Shown piece by piece: positions 57,576-64,000 of a DNA stretch of 64,000 bases; positions within the stretch are counted from its first letter, which is position 1, and the number at the start of each line of letters is the position of its first letter. The stretch is taken from contig MLAK01000960.1 in the NCBI GenBank assembly GCA_001839685.1, positions 92,904 through 156,903 on the forward strand, read 5' to 3'. The notes under the pieces are model-generated. The model was not told where the DNA came from, ran no database searches, and saw only the letters and a list, made by a program, of their open reading frames with translations. A program made the translations under genes and the position numbers. Source of the DNA: Tritrichomonas foetus (taxonomy: Eukaryota; Parabasalia; Tritrichomonadida; Tritrichomonadidae).

Positions 57576-60500
57576 TTACAATTGTTCGAGTAATAATTTT
57601 CGTTGAATCGCAAAACCTAGCTGCGAACGGATTGCTTTGGATGATGAATCAATCATACTCAAAAGTGACTCATTTAAAATATGGAAATAATTGGCAAAAG
57701 TTTCATCATCCAATTTATTAATTGATTTTAATGTTGCACAGATCACACGATTCCATTCTGAGCCAGCTTCATTTTCCACACTTTGAGCAAAGCCAGAATG
57801 AAGATATATTTGAAAAGTTTCATTCATTGTCATGACTTTTTCATCTGGTCCAATTTCTTCACATCCTTCGAGTTCATTTAATAAAGCTTCACGTGCAAGT
57901 GCGCATATAACATTTCTTTTAACTGCATCTGCATTTGAATATTTCAAAGCAAATTTGCTAACAGTTGAAAAAATGTTTATAAATTCACGTTTTGCTTGAA
58001 AAATTTGAGCAAATTGGTGAAGAATTGAAACATAGCTTCTTGCGTTGTTTAATGAAAGATTAGATACTTTTTCAGCTGTTTCAAGAAGAATTGAAATAAC
58101 AAAAGTTTGAATTGTAGGATTGATATTATTTGAAACAAGATTTAATAAAATTTGGATTGAAATTTTTGACGTTTTTTCATTTCCTGTGAAAACAGAAAAA
58201 ATAAGTATTTTTATAACATGCTTAATGTTATCACCGATTGAAAAAACAAATTTTTCAATAAATGATTCGTTCAGTTTAACTATAAATTTATCTAATTCAA
58301 CAAAAGAAAATTTTTCAAAAGTTTTAACTATTGCTGTTTCCCATACTTCTTCATATTCTTTATCATCAAATTTTCTTTCTGCCAATTCGACTAGATTTCG
58401 TAAATATGAATCTTGTGCAGCAATTTTAACATCTATTTTACTACATTGTGAGCATCTTTCAATGCTCTCAAATAAAACAATCCAGGATTTTTTATCAAAA
58501 ATTGATTTTGAAACTTTATCAAAAAATGGAATTGGTGTAAAAGAATTTGCATTTTTCGTAAATGTTGCAATAAAAGATATCAGATGTGTAACATATTGTG
58601 GTGATTCGACAACAATTCTATTACAAACAAGTTGTGTTAATATTTTAAATGCGATATTTTGAGTAACTGGTTCACTTGTAGCAATTGTTAGAATCTGAAA
58701 AATCATAAACCATCCACTTTTCAACGAAGGTGACATCTCACGAATAAGAGAATCCAGACATTCAAGAAGATAAATTCGAGATTTATCAAGACATTGATCT
58801 TGGAATGCATTTAAGAAAGATAACATGAAATGAGCCTGGAAAGTATCAGTTGATAATTCGTCTTTTAATAAGAATTTTGATGCAAGATATCGTAAATGAT
58901 TTGTTCCCATTTTCGATGTTTTCACATCAGAAGAGGCTGCAATTTGACATAAATAATTTCCTGCTATTTCCCATAATTTTATCCATTGCTCATTCGGACG
59001 CTTCATACTATATTGTGTCATAAGTACAAGTTTTTCAATCATGAAAACCCTTGGTGGATTTTCTTTTAATTCAATTTTGGACATCTGACAGACAGATTTA
59101 ATCATTTCTATAACACTTTCAAGAGCAAATCCACTTGATAAATTAAGGAGAGAATCAATTGACTCAAAAAGATTGGATGTTTCAATTGGTTTCTTCTTAT
59201 CAAGTAAACTAATTTGTTCAATAACGATTTGCCAAGCAGCTGCTAGAAAATCTCCATCGGAAATTGAAACATCAATTAAATTTTGGAAACATAAATAATT
59301 TTTCTGTGTCATTTTCGAGTTAGTCATTGTTCTTAATCCGCCAAAAGTTGCTAGTGATGACATTAAAAGTTTAAGAGTATCATTTGCACCACATCGCGCT
59401 GCAATTTTTATACATAACTTAAGTTCATCTAAAAATTCCTCAATATCATTTGATGATTCAATGTTCATAATTAAGGCACCATGAATACTGCCCCATATGG
59501 ATTCAAACATGGCTCTAATTACATTTATATTTTGTTTATCACTTAGTTTATTATTGCATTCAAAATGATGAAACATATCCAATTTTTCAGGAGAAGTAAT
59601 TTTTGATAAAGAAATTTGCTGATTACATTTAAAAATATACCAATCAACTTTTGGCTGTCTTAATCCTAGTTCATTTGAATTTTTTAAAGGTGCAAGAATT
59701 ATTGGAGATGTTGTTATGTTATTAAAAATTGCCTTTAAAAATTCAATAGGCAAATCATTTCCATTATTAACGCCTTTCATGTTCATAATGAAATGATCAA
59801 TTGAAGGAAGTTTTGAGTTCCCATGAAAAACTGATAGAAGTTTGTCAGCAAAAGAAACAACTGCTTCTTCACTTAAAAAATCGGATTGTTTAAAAAATTG
59901 AAGATATATTTTTCCAAATTCATTTAATAAAAATTTAATTTTGGACTCAGTTTTCGGCATGGAAATGTGCGATAAAAAAATTCGAAGAACATCATCGAAT
60001 GACCTTGCTGAATTGAAATCATAAAAACGCATAAATAAATTCAAATATTCAATATTTGAACTTTCAGTCAGAAACATTCCAATTTGGTTTTTGTTAAGTT
60101 TTTCACATTTGAATAAAAATTGACTAATTGATTCAGGTTTATTCTCAATAATTTTTTTATTAATGAGATATCTTATTCCTTTTTCTGGTGATTTATTAAA
60201 GAATTCAACTCCTTTCCTTAAATCAGCACACCAACTAACAAAATTATCTGTATAACTCACTTTAGATTCAAAATTTATGATAGCTTTATTATTTCCATTC
60301 ATTTCTATTTCATTGTCGTTAATTGTATTTTCTTTTCTTTGAGTGAATGTTTCTTTTTTATTGCTTTCCGTTAAAAATTTGATCATCATTTGAAGGATTT
60401 CTTTCAAGGTATTATTTGCTATTTTTTGGAATTTTTGTTTTGGAAAAGAATTTGCGCAAATTGATTCAGTAATTAATTGAAAAACATTTGGAAAGTAAAT

Positions 60501-61601
60501 ATTAGAGTCAAAATTAGCAAACATGTCAGGGAAAAAACTTGTCTCTTTAATCAATTCTAAAACAATGTCAATACCTTTTTGGAAAGCAAGATTATTGGGT
60601 GAATCCAGGGAAATATATAAACCTTTCATTAATACCGAAGAAAATTGTGAAGAAAAAAGCTTACGAAAATCTTTATATAAAATCATTAAAAGTTCAATTG
60701 CTGGTTTTGTGAATAAATTATGCCGATGAAACAAAGCATAGATTAAAGCTGAAGGGAAATATTTGTTCAGCAACATTTTGAAAGCAGGAGACTTTTTAAA
60801 AAAATCTGATTTCATTTTAAGAATGAAACAAAGAAAAATAACAGCCAATGATTGTGAATAAAGTCCATATTCAGTATTTTCAACAGCTTTGCAGAAAAAA
60901 GATAAAACTACATAAAGATCAACGTCAGAAATATCAAAACTATAAAAACCGTCAGCTAATTGACTTCCCATGTAGTTTCTAATGATAATAGTATTTGCTA
61001 TTAAACATTTAGAAAGTTGTGTTGCAAAGTCATCGATTTTGGTTGTTTGTGGTAATGATGGCGGTTTGGAATATCTGTCAACAATCAAACAAATTAAATC
61101 TTCGATTAAAGATTTGATTTGTTCTTGTATCTCTGGATTTTTCGAGCATGAATATGCTGTGAAGATAATTTCAAAGGTTTTCCTTAAAGATGGACCATGA
61201 ATATATAATGATCCAGAAATTGAAGAAATGCAGGAATGACAAATTTGTGCAGCAAGTAAATCAATTTCATCATTTTCAAAAACAGTAAATGATGTAGCAT
61301 TTATAATAAATTGTGAAAACTGACGATGTGGATAATTGTCAGGTTTAGAATGTATAAAAATTAGGTGGAAACATTTCAATATGGGAAGTTGAAAAACTTT
61401 TGGATCAGTAGACATAGCATCAAAAAAAGGATTTGCTGCAATTTGATAAGTTTCAAAATTTTGGTCTTCAATCATTTTATTTAATAATTCGATTGAATTA
61501 TTTGTTTTATCTAAAATAGATTGATGGATTTCCCCCTTACATAATCTTTTAACTTCATGAAGTGTATCAAAAATAAGTTTTGGAAGGGTATCATCTGCCA
61601 T
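57576..61601 (-). CDS. BIG-type large ArfGEF with degenerate Sec7 domain
   Basis: 1341 residues from the ATG at 61601 (a TTG precedes it). The order is that of BIG1/2: a DCB-type helical region (ILKCFHLIFIHSKPDN, SLYIHGPSLRKTFEIIFTAY, SKNPEIQEQIKSLIEDLIC), a HUS-like region (PFHRH to LKEILQMMIKFL), then Sec7 (about 460-650) opened by RKGVEFFNKSPEKGIRYLIN and closed by HFIMNMKGVNNGNDLPIEFL. HDS-like helical repeats fill the rest. BIG proteins activate Arf at the trans-Golgi. Where active Sec7 domains have LPGEAQKI with the catalytic glutamic finger, this one has MPKTESKI; the finger position is Thr, with a Glu one residue on. The NTDLHN-type second motif is also lost. It may be weakly active or a pseudo-GEF. 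A tRNA gene starts 115 nt upstream on the same strand. Confidence 0.82.
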   Translation of the reverse strand: MADDTLPKLIFDTLHEVKRLCKGEIHQSILDKTNNSIELLNKMIEDQNFETYQIAANPFFDAMSTDPKVFQLPILKCFHLIFIHSKPDNYPHRQFSQFIINATSFTVFENDEIDLLAAQICHSCISSISGSLYIHGPSLRKTFEIIFTAYSCSKNPEIQEQIKSLIEDLICLIVDRYSKPPSLPQTTKIDDFATQLSKCLIANTIIIRNYMGSQLADGFYSFDISDVDLYVVLSFFCKAVENTEYGLYSQSLAVIFLCFILKMKSDFFKKSPAFKMLLNKYFPSALIYALFHRHNLFTKPAIELLMILYKDFRKLFSSQFSSVLMKGLYISLDSPNNLAFQKGIDIVLELIKETSFFPDMFANFDSNIYFPNVFQLITESICANSFPKQKFQKIANNTLKEILQMMIKFLTESNKKETFTQRKENTINDNEIEMNGNNKAIINFESKVSYTDNFVSWCADLRKGVEFFNKSPEKGIRYLINKKIIENKPESISQFLFKCEKLNKNQIGMFLTESSNIEYLNLFMRFYDFNSARSFDDVLRIFLSHISMPKTESKIKFLLNEFGKIYLQFFKQSDFLSEEAVVSFADKLLSVFHGNSKLPSIDHFIMNMKGVNNGNDLPIEFLKAIFNNITTSPIILAPLKNSNELGLRQPKVDWYIFKCNQQISLSKITSPEKLDMFHHFECNNKLSDKQNINVIRAMFESIWGSIHGALIMNIESSNDIEEFLDELKLCIKIAARCGANDTLKLLMSSLATFGGLRTMTNSKMTQKNYLCFQNLIDVSISDGDFLAAAWQIVIEQISLLDKKKPIETSNLFESIDSLLNLSSGFALESVIEMIKSVCQMSKIELKENPPRVFMIEKLVLMTQYSMKRPNEQWIKLWEIAGNYLCQIAASSDVKTSKMGTNHLRYLASKFLLKDELSTDTFQAHFMLSFLNAFQDQCLDKSRIYLLECLDSLIREMSPSLKSGWFMIFQILTIATSEPVTQNIAFKILTQLVCNRIVVESPQYVTHLISFIATFTKNANSFTPIPFFDKVSKSIFDKKSWIVLFESIERCSQCSKIDVKIAAQDSYLRNLVELAERKFDDKEYEEVWETAIVKTFEKFSFVELDKFIVKLNESFIEKFVFSIGDNIKHVIKILIFSVFTGNEKTSKISIQILLNLVSNNINPTIQTFVISILLETAEKVSNLSLNNARSYVSILHQFAQIFQAKREFINIFSTVSKFALKYSNADAVKRNVICALAREALLNELEGCEEIGPDEKVMTMNETFQIYLHSGFAQSVENEAGSEWNRVICATLKSINKLDDETFANYFHILNESLLSMIDSSSKAIRSQLGFAIQRKLLLEQL

Positions 61602-61607
61602 CAAAAA

Positions 61608-61627
61608 TAATCGAAAATTTTCGATTA
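61608..61627. repeat. 20-bp perfect palindrome upstream of the ArfGEF
   Basis: TAATCGAAAATTTTCGATTA is exactly self-complementary. It sits between the ArfGEF ATG (61601) and the end of the tRNA (61646), where the ArfGEF leader or promoter must be. Confidence 0.8.
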
Positions 61628-61638
61628 AAAAAGAAAAG

Positions 61639-61644
61639 AAAAAA
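61639..61644 (-). terminator. RNA polymerase III terminator (T6) of tRNA-Asp
   Basis: Six T on the minus strand start two bases after the mature tRNA end, with further T-rich sequence behind. This is a standard Pol III stop. Confidence 0.8.
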
Positions 61645-61645
61645 G

Positions 61646-61716
61646 CTCGCTAGCCGGGAATCGAACCCGGGTCACAGGAACGACAATCCTACATGATACC
61701 ATAACACTACCAGCGA
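61646..61716 (-). tRNA. tRNA-Asp: tRNA-Asp (anticodon GTC)
   Basis: 71 nt without CCA. The acceptor stem TCGCTGG pairs with CTAGCGA (one G-T pair), with discriminator G. The D arm has the GG pair in its loop. The anticodon stem TAGGA/TCCTG holds loop TTGTCGT, giving anticodon GTC. The T arm is CCGGG-TTCGATT-CCCGG, the internal B box. No intron. It is the first feature downstream of the M1 aminopeptidase and upstream of the ArfGEF, all on the minus strand. Confidence 0.97.
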
Positions 61717-61843
61717 CTCCATTTAACGAAATCCCTATTAATAAAAGAAAAATAAATATTTATTGATCGAAACAGTGTTCATTTGCTTTCTGAAGCTCAT
61801 TAAAAATAGTTACAAATCAATTTATAAAAGATATCTTTATATT

Positions 61844-64000
61844 TTAATGGGAAAGTGCATTTTTCACTGATTCAAATTGATCAGCCACAAGTTTTGCCTT
61901 CGACCGAATTCTCTCAACAATCATTTTTACTGACTTTTCGGCCACTTCAGCAGGATGCTCCTTAAAGAATGTTTCAAGATCGTCTGCTTTTTCATTTGTA
62001 ATAAAACCACCAGCTGCGTATTCAAATGTTTCTGGTAAATTGAAAGCCATGCCACCAAACATTTCATAAATCTTTTGATGGGTGTTTTTCACAAAGTTGT
62101 AAAATCTGTCTCCAATATCTGGATTGATAGAAAATCCAGCAAAGAAATAAATCACGTCTTGTTTCTTTACGTCAAGTGATTTAACCATTATTTCATCGAT
62201 CTTTTCAATCGGACTATTTCCAAGTGCCACACAGGCTTGGCATTGAATTTCTGGATTCAATTCAGTTTTTACAACATTCCAGAGAAATTCTGTTGCATTG
62301 TTATCAAAATGACCACCGCATCGAATAATGAAGGAAATCAAGTTTGGATCAACGTCTTCTGGCATTTTATTATTTTCTTTAAAGTATTTGAATGAATTGA
62401 GACCAATTTGAATGATGTCTTCATCATTGCAAGAAAATGCAAGTGATGTGAAAATTGACGCTCTTAATTGACTTCGATCTGGTGATTCGCCTTTTTGAGA
62501 AACTTTTCCAATTCGATTCAGTATTCCACCGAGGATTCGCTTTCCGTAATTTTGAAGTTCACTCTTCAGTGCTGGGAACAGACCAAAGAGTTGGCTAATA
62601 AAACCAACAATTTGTGTTGCTGCCATGTATTCATCTTCTTCACTGTATGCTTCAAGAAGTGAAATTATTTCACCATAAGGCATTAAATTAGCACGTGCAA
62701 TACTTAAAGAATCTGTTAAAATTGTCCATCTGTCAATAGCATCGATTTCCTTATTTTTGATTGGTGTCAAAAGGCGAGTCAATGAATTTCCTCGATACCA
62801 AATGCGACAGAATGACCTGTATCCGGGATTTAATTTGATCCATTCACTATCTTCAACAAGATTTGAAATCGACATTGTTTTGGATGTAAACATAATCTTT
62901 TCTTCGACAATTTCTGAGCTTCCCTTCTTCTTCCTGAGCAAGAAAAGTGGGATTGACCAAACTTGGCCATCAATGAGACCACTTGTAGTAAATCGTGATT
63001 GACTTAAGGCTCCATCTTCATCAAATGTTACAAGTGGATAACCGGTTTCTGAAGTCCAATATTTAATGAATGATGTCAAATCATCGTTGGTAACTTCATT
63101 AAGAGCACCAATGAAATCCTCAGTATCTGCACAGTCGTATAAGAATCTCTTATAAAATACACGAAGTGTATCCCTTAATTTATCCATAGAAATGTGGTGC
63201 ATGAGCATGAAGATGAGTGCAGCTGCCTTTGAATAAGAAATGTCATCAAAAATAGATTCGATTTCGGCAGGTGAATTACATTCGCAGCAAATTGGATGTG
63301 ATTGTGGTGCACTGTCTGCGGAAATTGCTGATGATGTAACCCATGTGTGATAATTGTTCATGATTTTCCAATCTGGATGTTCTTCATTGATTATGAAGTA
63401 TGGAATAATTGATGCAAATCCTTCATTAAGCCACACAGAATTCCACCATTTTGGAGAAGTAGAATCGCCTGCCCATTGATGGACAATCTCATGAATTACA
63501 GTAATTGCTGCATTATACATTGCTCTAAGTGAAGTTATGCCTTTCTTCGCAAGGAAGCAACTTTCCCGGAAAATCAACAGACCAAAGTTTTCCATGGCAC
63601 CATATTGGAATTCTGGAACAGCAACCATTTGAAGTCTGGGAAGTGGGAAGTTCACCTGTAAGAAGTCCTCGAGCCACTCTATGGAGTAGATTCCTTCTTC
63701 CAATGGTTGGTCCATTAATTCCTCTTTTCCTTTTGGCGCTAAAACGTCAACTGGAAGTCCGCGCTTAGTGAATCCAGTTTTCATGTCAAAATCACCAACA
63801 ACAAGTGCAAGAAGGTAACATGACATTGGCGGTGTTGGATGAAAAGTGAAGTCCCTGGTTTTGCCATCTGCTGATGTGATGATCGACATGGCCGGCATGT
63901 TTGAGAGAGCCATGAGGTGCTTTGGAGCTGTTATACTAATCTTAAATACAGATTTGACACATGGTTCATCAAAGCAGGGCATCAAAAGACGAGCCGAACT
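61844..64000 (-). CDS. M1 (puromycin-sensitive type) aminopeptidase, 5' partial
   Basis: 718 residues visible; the frame is open through the right edge, so about 130 N-terminal residues are missing. This zinc metallopeptidase removes N-terminal amino acids from peptides. The fragment starts SSARLLMPCFDEP, the conserved substrate-binding ARR...PC.DEP region. It then has GAMENFG (exopeptidase motif), HEIVHQWAGDS (HExxH zinc ligands and catalytic Glu), WLNEGFA (third zinc ligand, 18 residues on) and the YSKAAALIFML helix with the transition-state Tyr. The ERAP1_C-type helical C-domain follows. All catalytic residues are intact. The cytosolic puromycin-sensitive subgroup is likeliest; no signal peptide can be judged because the start is outside. 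Confidence 0.95.
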   Translation of the reverse strand, partial: SSARLLMPCFDEPCVKSVFKISITAPKHLMALSNMPAMSIITSADGKTRDFTFHPTPPMSCYLLALVVGDFDMKTGFTKRGLPVDVLAPKGKEELMDQPLEEGIYSIEWLEDFLQVNFPLPRLQMVAVPEFQYGAMENFGLLIFRESCFLAKKGITSLRAMYNAAITVIHEIVHQWAGDSTSPKWWNSVWLNEGFASIIPYFIINEEHPDWKIMNNYHTWVTSSAISADSAPQSHPICCECNSPAEIESIFDDISYSKAAALIFMLMHHISMDKLRDTLRVFYKRFLYDCADTEDFIGALNEVTNDDLTSFIKYWTSETGYPLVTFDEDGALSQSRFTTSGLIDGQVWSIPLFLLRKKKGSSEIVEEKIMFTSKTMSISNLVEDSEWIKLNPGYRSFCRIWYRGNSLTRLLTPIKNKEIDAIDRWTILTDSLSIARANLMPYGEIISLLEAYSEEDEYMAATQIVGFISQLFGLFPALKSELQNYGKRILGGILNRIGKVSQKGESPDRSQLRASIFTSLAFSCNDEDIIQIGLNSFKYFKENNKMPEDVDPNLISFIIRCGGHFDNNATEFLWNVVKTELNPEIQCQACVALGNSPIEKIDEIMVKSLDVKKQDVIYFFAGFSINPDIGDRFYNFVKNTHQKIYEMFGGMAFNLPETFEYAAGGFITNEKADDLETFFKEHPAEVAEKSVKMIVERIRSKAKLVADQFESVKNALSH

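Overview
The window looks like nuclear DNA of a trichomonad parabasalid, a Trichomonas/Tritrichomonas-type flagellate. The DNA is very AT-rich. Genes are densely packed on both strands, nearly all are single open frames, and leaders are very short, several with a TCA-pyrimidine initiator-like motif 9-17 nt before the ATG. The one intron I can define well is only 25 nt long and ends in a CTAAC...CAG element like the trichomonad 3' splice signal. The standard genetic code is used. A bacterial-type iron-sulfur dihydroorotate-dehydrogenase-like enzyme and a PGPG-repeat axonemal-type protein fit an anaerobic flagellate. The genus is my inference; no rRNA or species marker is present.

Layout. 1-7.5 kb: a possible tail of an upstream gene, a Rab1-like GTPase with the micro-intron, a 10 x 21-bp minisatellite, a large NPF-repeat endocytic-type protein, a coiled-coil protein of unknown function, and an MCRS1-like FHA protein. 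8-16.4 kb: a giant ALFY/WDFY3-like BEACH protein. 16.7-22.8 kb: eIF2B epsilon, a GT23-like fucosyltransferase whose 5' end needs another exon, a decayed coding-like stretch, and a UAA-family nucleotide-sugar transporter. 22.8-26.5 kb: a gene-poor island holding a 2.0-kb DNA transposon with perfect 14-bp inverted ends and an 8-bp target duplication. 26.5-36 kb: a talin/HIP1-like I/LWEQ protein, TAF6, a coiled-coil protein, and a SAPS-like protein. 36-42.3 kb: a 2045-residue protein of unknown function. 43.3-48 kb: the DHODH-like Fe-S enzyme, ARPC1, and a SHIPPO/ODF3-like protein. 48.3-56 kb: a CARMIL-like PH-LRR protein with a giant phospho-acceptor-rich tail. 56-64 kb: a MED15/KIX-like protein, a BIG-type ArfGEF with a degenerate Sec7 domain, tRNA-Asp(GUC), and the C-terminal part of an M1 aminopeptidase cut by the window edge.

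These are not operons; each gene appears independently transcribed. Themes recur: membrane traffic (Rab1, NPF protein, BEACH, ArfGEF, SAPS-like), actin control (talin-like, ARPC1, CARMIL-like), basal transcription (TAF6, MED15-like, MCRS1-like) and translation (eIF2B epsilon, tRNA-Asp). I found no complete previously undescribed system. The best leads are the micro-intron, the TIR/TSD transposon, the decayed frame broken only by TAA, the Sec7 domain without its glutamic finger, and the DHODH-like enzyme without the expected active-site motif.
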